From positions 7,316,001-7,380,000 of the forward strand of contig NZ_CP160402.1 of assembly GCF_040730185.1 (NCBI RefSeq): a stretch of DNA of 64,000 nt. The letters are read 5' to 3'. Positions 27,401-35,412 of this stretch are shown one piece after another; within the stretch, counting starts at the first letter, position 1, and each line of letters begins with the position of its first letter. The stretch is from Streptomyces sp. Je 1-332. GTDB lineage: Bacteria; Actinomycetota; Actinomycetes; Streptomycetales; Streptomycetaceae. Made by a program: the position numbers and the translations under genes. Under the pieces are notes generated by a model. That model was given only the letters and a program-made list of their open reading frames with translations. It was not told the origin of the DNA and ran no database searches.

Positions 27401-27457
27401 GTCACCCTGACGCTGCGTCCGTTCGAGCTGATGACACTGCGGCTGACGCGAGCGTGA
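24428..27457 (+). CDS. GH38 alpha-mannosidase, predicted cytoplasmic
   Basis: 1009 residues from ATG 24428, the usual length for bacterial GH38 enzymes, with no signal peptide. The catalytic domain begins at ISAVGHAHIDSAWLWPLRE, where His262 and Asp264 are zinc ligands. The nucleophile is Asp374 in EAWLPDTFGFAAGLPQI, and a further zinc ligand lies in LLHQFHDILPGSS. The rest is the mannosidase middle and C-terminal beta domains. It hydrolyses alpha-mannosides from N-glycan or mannan fragments. It follows the CUT1 importer and GH5-like genes, separated only by the intergenic repeat, and probably degrades imported oligosaccharides. Confidence 0.95.
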   Translation: MHDDRTLIEARLKRVLDERIRPAVYPESVPLDVAVWTAPGEPVPVEEGLAAHPEPTEVGARWGAPWATSWFQVTGTVPTEWAGKTVEAILDLGFDENMPGFQCEGLVYRPDGTPVKGLNPRNQWVRIAAPATGGEDVHLHIEAASNPVILDYHPFLPTQLGDKETAGSEPQYKLARMDLAVFDETVWQLVIDLEVLGELMQELPEDSGRRYAIVRAIGRALDAVDLQDVNGSAPAARAELEGVLTTPAEPSAHRISAVGHAHIDSAWLWPLRETVRKVARTTSNMTALIEDEPDFVFAMSQAQQWAWVKEHRPEVWAKVKKAVADGRFVPAGGMWVESDTNMPGSEAMVRQFVHGKRFFLDEFGVENDEAWLPDTFGFAAGLPQIIKAAGSKWLLTQKISWSQTNRFPHHTFNWEGIDGTRIFTHFPPVDTYNCSMKGSEIAHAAKNFKDKGVARHSLAPTGWGDGGGGTTREMIAKAGRLRDLEGSATVEWETPAAFFEKAEAEYPNAPVWVGELYLELHRATLTSQAGTKQGNRRSEHLLREAELWAATAAVRSPEFSYPYEDLDRIWKTVLLHQFHDILPGSSIAWVHREARATYAKVTEELNGIIDAAQRALAGEGGGSGTLVFNSTPHTRHGVPAGGARLAAIDGQSAMASRADGGFVLDNGLLRVEIDARGLVVSAYDIVADRETVAPGQAANLPQIHADFPNMWDAWDVDEFYRNTVTDLTEAEAVEPAQDGASVRVVRSFGASRLTQVLTLAPGSSRLDIDTEVDWHETEKFLKLAFPLDIHAERYASETQFGHFYRATHTNTSWEAAKFEACNHRFVHVEEPGWGVALVTDSTYGHDVTRTVRASDSGTTTTVRASLLRAPRFPDPETDQGVHRFRHALAPGAGIGDAVREGYRINLPERQVAGGGAEVSPLVTVDNDAVVVTAVKLADDGSGDVVVRFHESRGGRAKATLAAGFPVGSVSVTDLLERPLADTAAPEHAADGVTLTLRPFELMTLRLTRA

Positions 27458-27573
27458 CGGCGCTGCCCCGCTGAGGCCTCCGGGGTCCCCGTACCTGACC
27501 AGGCGTCACACACTGCGGCACGTGACTGCGGTGGACGCCTGGGGGCGCAGGGGCCCCGGGGCCAAGCGGGCCG

Positions 27574-28578
27574 TCACTCTTCGCCCCGTAGCCGCAGCAG
27601 GTACGTAGCTGTCAGCGCTACGGCGCGGTCCGCGTCCTGGGTGAGGTCGGTGAGCGCGGCTGACGCCCTGGGCCCGGGGATGCCTGCCAGTGCCTGGGTC
27701 AGGCGTCCGCGGGCGGGTGCTTCGGTGGTGGCGTGGGTGAGGCGGTCGACGAGCCTGGTCGCGATCCGGTCCGCGCTCGCGGCGTCGCTCGCCAGCACAC
27801 TCAGCGCGTCGGCCGCGTCCGTGTCGTTCCTGCCCGCCACGATCATGTCGACGAGCGTTGGGATCACCTCGGCCGCTCCTCGGGCCCCGAGTGCCAGAGC
27901 CGCATGGCCCCGGACCACGATGTCGGGGTTCGCGAGAGCATCCCGCAGCCGCGCCGTGGCCTCGTCACCGGACAGCTCCGCGAGGGCCTGAACGGCGCGT
28001 TCCCGTACCGCGGCCGCTGGTGAGTCGAGGCCCTGCGCCAGGAGTCCCGGGCCGCCGTCGCCCGACCGGGCAAGCGCCCACCGAAGGGCCCCGGCGACGT
28101 TCGGCTCCGTCTCGCTCAGGGCCGCCTCGACCAGGGCCTCCACCGGTACCGGAACCTCGTCGCCCGAGGAGAGGGCCGCACGCTGACGCGTGTCGGCGCT
28201 CTTCGAGCCCAGAGCCTGGAGGAGCGCGACCACCTGGAGGACGTCCTCCCAGCCTGAGGGGTCCGCGGCATCGATCCGGCGCAGCCGCGTGAGCAACTCC
28301 GTCTCGGCCGCGATGCGCTCGCGCGTCTGCAGGATGAGGTCACCGACGAGCGCCGAGGGCGTGAAGCCGGGATCGTCGAGCGCGCGCCCGATCTCACGGA
28401 GCGACAGACCGAGCGACCGCAGGCTCTCGACATGGAAGATCCGCCGGATGTCCTCCCCGGCATACTCCCGGTAGCCGGAGCCGGTACGTCCCGAAGGCCG
28501 CACCAGGCCGAGCGACTCGTAATGCCGGAGCATGCGGGCGCTGACCCCGGACCTCCGCGCCACCTCACCGATCAACAC
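27574..28578 (-). CDS. MerR family regulator fused to HEAT repeats
   Basis: 334 residues from GTG 28578. The first 70 residues are a MerR winged helix-turn-helix (LIGEVARRSGVSARMLRHYE, GYREYAGEDIRRI), followed by the dimerisation helix (LILQTRERIAAETELLTRLR). From about residue 140 there is a run of HEAT/armadillo-type repeats (VAGALRWALARSGDGG, VRERAVQALAELSG, VVRGHAALALGARG, DAADALSVLASD) in place of a small effector pocket. Such a scaffold usually binds protein or peptide, so the ligand may be a protein. It is the second gene after a separate HEAT protein behind a MerR-type operator (29345-29365). Confidence 0.92.
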   Translation of the reverse strand: MLIGEVARRSGVSARMLRHYESLGLVRPSGRTGSGYREYAGEDIRRIFHVESLRSLGLSLREIGRALDDPGFTPSALVGDLILQTRERIAAETELLTRLRRIDAADPSGWEDVLQVVALLQALGSKSADTRQRAALSSGDEVPVPVEALVEAALSETEPNVAGALRWALARSGDGGPGLLAQGLDSPAAAVRERAVQALAELSGDEATARLRDALANPDIVVRGHAALALGARGAAEVIPTLVDMIVAGRNDTDAADALSVLASDAASADRIATRLVDRLTHATTEAPARGRLTQALAGIPGPRASAALTDLTQDADRAVALTATYLLRLRGEE

Positions 28579-28643
28579 GCTTCATTGTCCCTCTTGTCAG
28601 TCTCCGCCTCCCGTCAGTCACCCTCGTGGCAGCGTCTCTCTTT

Positions 28644-29315
28644 TCACTGTCCCTCCTGGCCGGAGCCGCCCAGCGCCACGACGCGTTTCGCCTCATCGAT
28701 CGCGAACTCGAATCCGGCGTCCGGGTCTCGCAGCAGCCGCTCCGTGGCGATCGCGTGCGTCCGCACACGTGGGTCGGGGCCCGTCGTCGCGGAACGCAGC
28801 GCCGGCACGATCACTTCCCCCAGCGCGACCAGAGCCCGGCTGAGACTCAGCTGGGTCTCCCGCTCACCACGCCCGAGCTGTGTCGCGAGGACTGTGGCCA
28901 GCGCGGGCTCCTCGCCTTCCGGTACGAGTACGACCGCGGTCCGCCAGGCGCTTCGCGCCACCTCCTCGTCGGCGTCGGACAGGAGTGCCCGCGTGAGGGC
29001 CGGCCACGCCTGCCGGTCGCCGATCTTGGACAGCGTGTGCAACGCCTGGCTCCGTGCCTGCGCCCGCTGCGAGCGGACTTCGCGGAGCAGCGCGGGGAGC
29101 GTCACGTCCACCGGGTGGCGGGTGAGGGCCCAGGTCAGCATGTCGCGGACGAAGAACTCGGGCTCGACGGCGCAGCGTTCGACGAGCTTCTCGACGAACC
29201 GCGGGTCGGGCGCCGTGCCGACGGCGAGAGCGGCCCGCAGCCGTACGGACGCGTTGCCGTCCTCCAGCCCCTGGAGTGCTCGGGTCGCGTCCGTGTCCTG
29301 TCTCGTGATCGTCAC
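28644..29315 (-). CDS. HEAT-repeat protein
   Basis: 223 residues from GTG 29315, chosen because AGGAGG (complement of 29325-29330) is 9 bases upstream. The sequence is a series of HEAT units (NASVRLRAALAVGTAPDPRF, ARSQALHTLSKIGD, EEVARSAWRTAVVLVPEGEE, RETQLSLSRALVALGE, DPRVRTHAIATERLLRDPD). It has no enzymatic motif, signal peptide or membrane segment. It is followed after 65 bases by the MerR-HEAT regulator gene and preceded by a MerR operator. It may be a partner or antagonist of the regulator; this is inference. Confidence 0.85.
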   Translation of the reverse strand: MTITRQDTDATRALQGLEDGNASVRLRAALAVGTAPDPRFVEKLVERCAVEPEFFVRDMLTWALTRHPVDVTLPALLREVRSQRAQARSQALHTLSKIGDRQAWPALTRALLSDADEEVARSAWRTAVVLVPEGEEPALATVLATQLGRGERETQLSLSRALVALGEVIVPALRSATTGPDPRVRTHAIATERLLRDPDAGFEFAIDEAKRVVALGGSGQEGQ

Positions 29316-29344
29316 TGGTGACCACCTCCTGGTCGCCAGTGAAG

Positions 29345-29365
29345 ACCTTGTCACCGTGTCAAGGT
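29345..29365 (-). promoter_or_regulatory. MerR-type operator-promoter
   Basis: A 21-base dyad, ACCTTG-N9-CAAGGT, with nine further centre bases almost symmetric (only two mismatched pairs plus the centre). On the minus strand, a -35 TTGACC (complement of 29363-29368) overlaps its first half, as in promoters with a 19-bp spacer activated by MerR proteins. It lies about 30 bases before the HEAT gene and upstream of the MerR gene, so it probably gives autoregulation. Confidence 0.7.
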
Positions 29366-29390
29366 CAACGGGTTACAGTCCGCCCCCCGG

Positions 29391-29404
29391 GACCAGGCCT
29401 GGTC
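29391..29404 (-). terminator. Palindrome at the end of the GntR gene
   Basis: GACCAGGCCTGGTC is a perfect 14-base palindrome, flanked by CCCCGGG and CGCCCCGGG that extend the pairing. It lies 10 bases past the GntR stop codon and probably ends that transcript. Confidence 0.45.
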
Positions 29405-29413
29405 GCCCCGGGC

Positions 29414-30115
29414 CTATTCGTCCAGCTGCGTCCGCAGCCACTCCTCCACCTCTCCCACGTGCGCCGCCGCCGCGGCCCTCGCCGCCTCCGGGTCCCTGGC
29501 CACCAGGGCCCGGTGGATGCGCGCATGCTCCCGGCGGGTGCGCTCGAAGGCGCCCTCTTCCTGGTAGCCGCGCCACACCCGGGCGCGGAACGTGCGCGAT
29601 GACAGGCCCTCCAGGATCGCCGCCATCGTGTCGTTGCCCGCCGCGAAGGCGATCGCGCGGTGGAAGGCGAGATCGTGGGAGAGGATCTCCTCCGGGTCGT
29701 CCGTGGCGTTCATCGCCTCCAAGTGCTTCTCGACGTCCGCCAGTTGGTCGGCCGAGATGCGTGCTGCCGCCAGCGCCGTCGCAGTGGACTCGAGCACCCG
29801 GCGTACCTCGAGGAGTTCCACCAGCCGTGGTCCTCGGGAGAGGTCCGCCACGACGCCGAAGGTCTCCAGGAGGTCCCCGGCCTCCAACTGGGTGACGTAG
29901 ATACCCGAGCCGTGCCGGGCCTCAAGGACCCCCATCACCGTGAGGGCGCGGATCGCCTCCCGCATGGAGCTGCGCGAGATGCCCAGCTGGGTGGCCAAGT
30001 CCCTTTCTGTGGGGAGCCGTTGGCCCGGTTCGAGACGGCCCTCGCCGATCATCGCCTTGATCTGCTCGATGGCCCGCCCGGTCACGGTGCCCTTCTGCGG
30101 GGCGGTCTGGTCCAC
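29414..30115 (-). CDS. GntR family regulator, FadR/FCD type (probable L-fucose regulator)
   Basis: 233 residues from GTG 30115; GGAGGAG lies 7-8 bases upstream, making this start better than GTG 30130. The N-terminal winged helix is AIEQIKAMIGEGRLEPGQRL, then LGISRSSMREAIRALTVMG. The FCD ligand domain covers about residues 85-225, with metal-binding-type histidines in LSHDLAFHRAI and HARIHRAL. It is divergent from the CUT2 importer and L-fucose oxidation genes, and GTGGTC-G-GACCAC at 30162-30174 fits the operator type of this subfamily. It probably represses the fucose operon and responds to a pathway acid such as L-fuconate; the ligand is inferred. Confidence 0.9.
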   Translation of the reverse strand: MDQTAPQKGTVTGRAIEQIKAMIGEGRLEPGQRLPTERDLATQLGISRSSMREAIRALTVMGVLEARHGSGIYVTQLEAGDLLETFGVVADLSRGPRLVELLEVRRVLESTATALAAARISADQLADVEKHLEAMNATDDPEEILSHDLAFHRAIAFAAGNDTMAAILEGLSSRTFRARVWRGYQEEGAFERTRREHARIHRALVARDPEAARAAAAAHVGEVEEWLRTQLDE

Positions 30116-30161
30116 GTAACGCTCCTCCACTGGACGGGTGCGCCGCAGTCTAATCAGAGAT

Positions 30162-30174
30162 GTGGTCGGACCAC
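30162..30174. promoter_or_regulatory. FadR/GntR-type operator
   Basis: GTGGTC-G-GACCAC is a perfect 13-base dyad matching the TGGTCnGACCA pattern typical of FCD-type GntR regulators. A related half-site, AGTGGTCTGATAA, lies at 30226-30238. Both are between the divergent regulator and importer genes. Confidence 0.7.
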
Positions 30175-30293
30175 TACGGCCTGAATGCGGGAAAACTTGA
30201 CGCCGAGGGGTGTTGTGAGCGCCAAGTGGTCTGATAAATATTCGCCCAGCAGTCGCTAGGACTTCCGATCCACCCTCGATGAGGAGCCGTCAG

Positions 30294-31379
30294 ATGGCCG
30301 GCAGAACAGTGCGCAACAGGTCCAGCAGGGCGGGGATTTCGCGGACGGCGCGGATCGCCGCCGCGGCGGCCTGCGCGTCCCTCGTGCTCACGGCGTGCGG
30401 CAGTACGAAGGACAGCGCGGCGCCCGCGGGCGGCGCAGGCGGCGGCGAGGGCAAGGTCGGGGTGATCCTGCCCCTGCTGACCTCGCCGTTCTGGCAGTCG
30501 TACAACGACTACGTGCCGAAGATGGCGAAGTCCGAGGACGTCGACGCGATGAAGACCGTCAACTCCAACAGCGACCCCTCGCAGCAGATCACCGACATCA
30601 ACAACCAGCTCAACCAGGGCATCAAGGGGCTCGTCGTCGCCCCCCTCGACAGCGCTGCCATCTCCGCGGGCCTCGACCAGGCCGAGCGCAAGGGCGTGCC
30701 CGTGGTCGCCGTCGACGTCGCGCCCGAGAAGGGCAAGGTCGCGATGGTGGTGCGGGCCAACAACGTCGCGTACGGCGAGAAGGCCTGCGACTACCTCGGC
30801 GAGCAGGTCAAGACCGGCAAGGTCGTCCAGATCATGGGAGACCTCGCCTCCGTCAACGGCCGTGAGCGCTCCGAGGCGTTCCGCACCTGCGTGAAGAAGA
30901 AGTACCCCAAGCTCAAGGTCCTGGAGATCCCCGCCAAGTGGGAGTCCGACACGGCCGCGTCGAAGCTGGACACGCTCCTCAACTCCAACCCCGACATCAA
31001 GGGCATCTACCTGCAGGCGGGCGGCGTCTATCTCGCGCCCACCCTGCAGACCCTGAAGTCCAAGGGAATGCTGAAGAAGGCGGGCGAGAAGGGGCACATC
31101 ACCGTCATCTCGAACGACGGCATCCCGCAGGAGTTCGACGCCATCCGCAAGGGCCAGATCGACGCCACCGTCTCGCAGCCCGCCGACGCGTACGCCAAGT
31201 ACGGGATGTACTACATCAAGGCCGCGATGAACGGGAAGAAGTTCAAGCCCGGCAGGACCGACCACGACTCGACCATCGTGAAGCTGCCCAGCGGCATCCT
31301 CGAGGACCAGCTGCCCGCGCCGCTCGTCACCAAGGAGAACGTCGACGACTCCAAGCTGTGGGGCAACACGGTCAAATGA
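30294..31379 (+). CDS. CUT2 ABC importer substrate-binding lipoprotein
   Basis: 361 residues from ATG 30294, with GAGGAG 7 bases upstream. The signal ends in the lipobox LTAC. The mature chain is a periplasmic-binding-protein type 1 monosaccharide binder (RbsB-like): KVGVILPLLTSPFWQSYNDY, then ITDINNQLNQGIKGLVVAPL and KGVPVVAVDVAPEKGKVAMV. It probably presents L-fucose, judged from the catabolic genes downstream. Its stop overlaps the start region of the ATPase gene. Confidence 0.93.
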   Translation: MAGRTVRNRSSRAGISRTARIAAAAACASLVLTACGSTKDSAAPAGGAGGGEGKVGVILPLLTSPFWQSYNDYVPKMAKSEDVDAMKTVNSNSDPSQQITDINNQLNQGIKGLVVAPLDSAAISAGLDQAERKGVPVVAVDVAPEKGKVAMVVRANNVAYGEKACDYLGEQVKTGKVVQIMGDLASVNGRERSEAFRTCVKKKYPKLKVLEIPAKWESDTAASKLDTLLNSNPDIKGIYLQAGGVYLAPTLQTLKSKGMLKKAGEKGHITVISNDGIPQEFDAIRKGQIDATVSQPADAYAKYGMYYIKAAMNGKKFKPGRTDHDSTIVKLPSGILEDQLPAPLVTKENVDDSKLWGNTVK

Positions 31380-31387
31380 GGACGCCG

Positions 31388-32992
31388 ATGACCAAGCCCC
31401 CGTCACACGGTCCGGCGCTCGTCGAAGCGACCGGCATAGTCAAGCGGTACGGACCCACCGTCGCCCTGCGGGACGGACAACTGACCGTCCTGCCCGGTGA
31501 GTCCCACGCCCTCGTCGGCCGTAACGGCGCGGGCAAGTCCACCCTCGTCACCATCCTCACCGGGCTCCAGGCACCGGACGCCGGCACCGTCCTCTTCGAC
31601 GGCGAGCCCGCACCGCCGCTCACCGACCGCGACGCCTGGCGCCGCAAGGTGGCCTGCGTCTACCAGAAGCCGACCGTCGTCCCGGATCTGACCGTCGCCG
31701 AGAACCTCTTCATCAACCGGCAGCCCGAAGGGCGCGGCGGCTTCATCAGCTGGCGCAAGCTGCGCGCCCAGGCGGCCGAGGTGCTCGACACCTGGGACGT
31801 ACGGGTCGACCCGGACGCGCGAACCGCCGACCTCAAGGTCGAGGACCGGCAGATGGTCGAGATCGCGCGGGCGCTCAGCTTCGGGGCGCGCTTCATCGTC
31901 CTGGACGAGCCCACCGCGCAGCTCGACAACCGTGAGATCGAGCGGCTCTTCACCCGCATGCGGGCACTCCAGGAGTCCGGCGTCACCTTCCTCTTCATCT
32001 CGCACCACCTCCAGGAGGTGTACGAGGTGTGCCAGACCGTCACGGTCCTGCGCGACGCCCGTTGGATCACCACCGCGCCCGTGGCCGATCTGCCGCGGGC
32101 CGAGCTGGTCGAGGCGATGGCGGGCGAGGCCCTGCGGGAGAAGGAGGCCGCGGAGGAGTCCGTGGCCCGGACCGAGGTCCCCTCCGACGCCCCGGTGATC
32201 CTCGACGTCAAGGACCTGACCAGCGAGTCGTACGCGGGCATCGACCTGACCGTCCGCAAGGGAGAGGTCGTCGGCCTCGCCGGATCGAGCGGCAGCGGCA
32301 AGATCAACCTCGCGGAGACCATCGCGGGACTGCACATGCCGACCGGCGGCAGCGCCCAACTGGACGGCAAACGCCTGCCGTTCGGTGACGTCACCGCCAC
32401 GCTGCGGGCCGGCGTCGGCTGCGTCCCGCGCGACCGGCACGACCAGGGCCTGGTCTTCGGGATGACGATCGGCGACAACGCCACGATGACCGTCCTCGAC
32501 CGGCTCGGGAAGTACGGCTTCGTCCGCACCGAACGCAGACGCGGTTTCGCCGAGGAGCTCATCGACCGCCTGGACATCCACGCCGAGGGACCCGACCAGC
32601 CGGTGTCGGACCTCTCCGGCGGGAATGCCCAGAAGGTCGTCATGGCGCGCGCCCTCGCCTCCGACCCGCGACTCCTCGTCCTCATCAACCCCACGGCGGG
32701 CGTGGACGTGAAGTCCAAGGAGTCACTGCTGGCCCGGATGGACCACGCACGCGAGGACGGCACCGCCGTCCTCGTCGTCTCCGACGAGCTGGACGACCTG
32801 CGGCGCTGCGACCGCGTCCTGGTCCTCTTCCACGGCCGTATCGTCGCCGAGCACGAGGCGGGCTTCACCGACCACGACATGATCGCGTCGATCGAGGGTG
32901 TGGGCACGACGGGCCCCGGCAGGGGCGCGGGGAACTGCGCGGCCGGCCACAACGGGCCCGCAGCCGAAAACCAAGGAGACCACAGTGGCTGA
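31388..32992 (+). CDS. CUT2 ABC importer ATPase with a degenerate second domain
   Basis: 534 residues; ATG 31388 has GAGGA 5 bases upstream, while ATG 31376 overlaps the previous stop. It is RbsA-like with two nucleotide-binding domains. The first has Walker A GRNGAGKS (44-51) and Walker B VLDEPTAQ (Asp173-Glu174), but the signature is LKVEDRQMVEIARAL rather than LSxGQ. In the second, Walker A is GSSGSGKIN (299-307; Ile306 instead of Ser/Thr) and Walker B reads LVLINPTAGVD, so Asp-Glu is Ile433-Asn434; its signature LSGGNAQKV is intact. Only one composite ATP site can be fully catalytic. It powers uptake for the fucose operon and overlaps the permease start by 8 bases. Confidence 0.93.
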   Translation: MTKPPSHGPALVEATGIVKRYGPTVALRDGQLTVLPGESHALVGRNGAGKSTLVTILTGLQAPDAGTVLFDGEPAPPLTDRDAWRRKVACVYQKPTVVPDLTVAENLFINRQPEGRGGFISWRKLRAQAAEVLDTWDVRVDPDARTADLKVEDRQMVEIARALSFGARFIVLDEPTAQLDNREIERLFTRMRALQESGVTFLFISHHLQEVYEVCQTVTVLRDARWITTAPVADLPRAELVEAMAGEALREKEAAEESVARTEVPSDAPVILDVKDLTSESYAGIDLTVRKGEVVGLAGSSGSGKINLAETIAGLHMPTGGSAQLDGKRLPFGDVTATLRAGVGCVPRDRHDQGLVFGMTIGDNATMTVLDRLGKYGFVRTERRRGFAEELIDRLDIHAEGPDQPVSDLSGGNAQKVVMARALASDPRLLVLINPTAGVDVKSKESLLARMDHAREDGTAVLVVSDELDDLRRCDRVLVLFHGRIVAEHEAGFTDHDMIASIEGVGTTGPGRGAGNCAAGHNGPAAENQGDHSG

Positions 32993-34022
32993 CACCAAGG
33001 CCCCGGCCGCACAGGCTGCCCCCGCAAGGAAAAGCACCGCCGAAAGCCGCGCAGCGAAGGGCATCCTCCTACGCCGCGCACGCGAACTCGCCCTGGTGCC
33101 AGCTCTGTTGCTCCTCATGGTCCTGGGAGCCCTGCTCAACGACTCCTTCCTGACGGAGCGCAACCTCATCTCGATCCTCGGCGCCTCCGCCGCCCTCGCG
33201 ATGGTCGTGCTCGCCGAGTCACTCGTCCTCATCACCGGCAAGTTCGACCTCTCCCTCGAATCGGTCGTCGGCATCGCGCCCGCCGTCGGCGCCCTGCTCG
33301 TACTGCCCGCCGCCCAGGCCGGATTCGGCACCGAGCTGCCCGCCGCGGTGTCACTCCTCGCCATCCTGCTCGTCGGCGCGGCCATCGGCGCCTTCAACGG
33401 CATCCTCGTGGTGAAGCTCAAGCTCAACGCCTTCATCGTCACGCTTGCCATGCTGATCGTGCTGCGCGGACTGCTCGTCGGCGCGACCGAGGGCAAGACG
33501 CTCTTCGGCATGCCCGACGCCTTCTACACCCTCGCCACCACGACGTTCCTGACCATCCCGCTCTCGGTGTGGCTGGCCGCCGTCTCCTTCGGCGTCGCGG
33601 GCTTCGTCCTCAAGTACCACCGCGTGGGGCGCTCGCTGTACGCGATCGGCGGCAACGCCGACGCGGCACGCGCCGCCGGTATCCGCGTCGAGCGCGTGAT
33701 GCTCGGCGTGTTCATCGTCGCCGGGTGCCTCGCCGCCGTCGGCGGACTCATGCAGACCGGATACGTCGGCGCGATCAACGCCAATCAGGGCCAGAACATG
33801 ATCTTCACCGTGTTCGCCGCCGCGGTCATCGGAGGGATCAGCCTCGACGGCGGCAAGGGCACCATGTTCGGCGCCCTCACCGGCGTCCTGCTGCTCGGTG
33901 TCGTACAGAACCTGCTCACTCTCGCCCAGGTGCCGTCCTTCTGGATCCAGGCCATCTACGGCGGAATCATCTTGGTCGCCCTGATGATCGCGCGCGTCAC
34001 CACCGGCCGCGCACAGGACTGA
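32985..34022 (+). CDS. CUT2 ABC importer permease
   Basis: 345 residues from GTG 32985, with AAGGAG (32973-32978) upstream inside the ATPase gene. The N-terminus is cytoplasmic and basic; about 8-10 membrane helices follow ([59 protein letters not shown]). The RbsC-type cytoplasmic loop is [17 protein letters not shown] and the late conserved segment is [20 protein letters not shown]. With the upstream ATPase and binding lipoprotein it forms a complete importer. Confidence 0.93.
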   Translation: MADTKAPAAQAAPARKSTAESRAAKGILLRRARELALVPALLLLMVLGALLNDSFLTERNLISILGASAALAMVVLAESLVLITGKFDLSLESVVGIAPAVGALLVLPAAQAGFGTELPAAVSLLAILLVGAAIGAFNGILVVKLKLNAFIVTLAMLIVLRGLLVGATEGKTLFGMPDAFYTLATTTFLTIPLSVWLAAVSFGVAGFVLKYHRVGRSLYAIGGNADAARAAGIRVERVMLGVFIVAGCLAAVGGLMQTGYVGAINANQGQNMIFTVFAAAVIGGISLDGGKGTMFGALTGVLLLGVVQNLLTLAQVPSFWIQAIYGGIILVALMIARVTTGRAQD

Positions 34023-34051
34023 CCCCGCTCCGGGTTCCCCGTCTCCTTGCC

Positions 34052-34065
34052 CCTTTCCGGAAAGG
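34052..34065 (+). promoter_or_regulatory. Palindrome overlapping the ribosome site of the dehydratase gene
   Basis: CCTTTCCGGAAAGG is a perfect 14-base palindrome whose right arm contains AAAGG, the only candidate ribosome site for the GTG at 34072. It could be a small hairpin modulating translation or an operator; no other copy was noticed. Confidence 0.3.
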
Positions 34066-34071
34066 CCTCCT

Positions 34072-35412
34072 GTGTCCCCGACTTCCGCCCGCATCACCGC
34101 GGTTGACACCCACGACGTACGGTTCCCCACCTCACGGGAGCTGGACGGATCCGACGCGATGAACCCGGACCCCGACTACTCCGCCGCTTATGTCATCCTG
34201 CGCACCGACGCGGACGACGGCCTGGAGGGGCATGGCTTCACCTTCACCATCGGGCGCGGCAACGACGTACAGGTCGCCGCGATCGAGTCGCTGCGCCACC
34301 ACGTGCTCGGCAGGTCCGTCGAGGAACTCTGCGCCGATCCGGGGACGTTGAACCGCGACCTGGTCGGGGACAGTCAGCTGCGCTGGCTCGGCCCGGAGAA
34401 GGGCGTGATGCACATGGCCATCGGCGCCGTCGTCAACGCCCTGTGGGACCTGGCGGCCAAGCGGGCGGGCAAGCCGCTGTGGCGGCTTCTCGCGGACGCC
34501 GATCCCCAGTGGCTCGTCTCCCAGATCGACTTCCGCTACATCGCCGACGCCCTGACCCCTCAAGAGGCTTTGGCGCTACTGCAGTTGCGCAGAAGCGGCG
34601 CCGCCGAGCGTGCGGTCCTGCTGAGAGAGCGCGGCTACCCCGGCTACACGACGTCGCCGGGCTGGCTCGGCTACAGCGACGAGAAGCTGACCCGTCTCGC
34701 CCGGCAGGCCGTCGCCGACGGCTTCACCCAGATCAAGCTGAAGGTCGGCGCGGACCTGGCGGACGACGTACGCCGCTGCCGTACCGCCCGCGAGGCGATC
34801 GGCCCCGGCATCCGGATGGCGATCGACGCCAACCAGCGCTGGAACATCGGCGAGGCCGTCGAATGGACGCGCGCCCTCGCGGAGTTCGACCCGTACTGGG
34901 TCGAGGAGCCCACGAGCCCCGACGACGTCCTCGGACACGCGGCGATCCGCAAGGCGGTCGCCCCGGTCAAGGTCGCCACCGGCGAGCACGTACAGAACCG
35001 CATCGTCTTCAAGCAGCTCCTCCAGGCGGGCGCCATCGACGTGCTCCAGATCGACGCGGCACGCGTCGGCGGCGTCAACGAGAACCTCGCGATCCTGCTG
35101 CTCGCCGCCAAGTTCGGCGTCCCAGTCTGCCCGCACGCCGGCGGCGTCGGCCTGTGCGAACTCGTCCAGCACCTGTCGATGTTCGACTACGTGGCGCTGT
35201 CCGGCACCACCGAGAACCGCGTCATCGAGTACGTCGACCATCTCCACGCCCACTTCATCGACCCGGTCGTGCTGCGCGACGGCCACTACCTGGCGCCCAC
35301 CGCGCCTGGCTTCTCGGCCACCATGCGGGCCGAGTCGCTCGCCGAGTTCACCTACCCGGACGGCGCCTTCTGGGCCGCCGACCTCGCTCAGGGCAAAGGA
35401 GCAGCCGCATGA
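34072..35412 (+). CDS. L-fuconate dehydratase (enolase superfamily)
   Basis: 446 residues, the length of known L-fuconate dehydratases. The chain opens [34 protein letters not shown], which are typical of this family. Catalytic features of the mandelate-racemase group are present: Lys222-x-Lys224 (IKLKVG), metal ligands Asp252 (IDANQRW), Glu278 (WVEEPTSP) and Glu305 (ATGEHVQNR), and the general acid/base His355 (CPHAGGVGL). It dehydrates L-fuconate to 2-keto-3-deoxy-L-fuconate. It overlaps the next gene by ATGA and follows the CUT2 importer, so it is the first enzyme gene in the operon. Confidence 0.93.
   Translation: MSPTSARITAVDTHDVRFPTSRELDGSDAMNPDPDYSAAYVILRTDADDGLEGHGFTFTIGRGNDVQVAAIESLRHHVLGRSVEELCADPGTLNRDLVGDSQLRWLGPEKGVMHMAIGAVVNALWDLAAKRAGKPLWRLLADADPQWLVSQIDFRYIADALTPQEALALLQLRRSGAAERAVLLRERGYPGYTTSPGWLGYSDEKLTRLARQAVADGFTQIKLKVGADLADDVRRCRTAREAIGPGIRMAIDANQRWNIGEAVEWTRALAEFDPYWVEEPTSPDDVLGHAAIRKAVAPVKVATGEHVQNRIVFKQLLQAGAIDVLQIDAARVGGVNENLAILLLAAKFGVPVCPHAGGVGLCELVQHLSMFDYVALSGTTENRVIEYVDHLHAHFIDPVVLRDGHYLAPTAPGFSATMRAESLAEFTYPDGAFWAADLAQGKGAAA

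Noticed and set aside
27552..27563. GGCCCCGGGGCC palindrome after the GH38 gene
   Set aside because: Pure G/C palindromes are frequent here; without a loop or T tail I do not call it a terminator.
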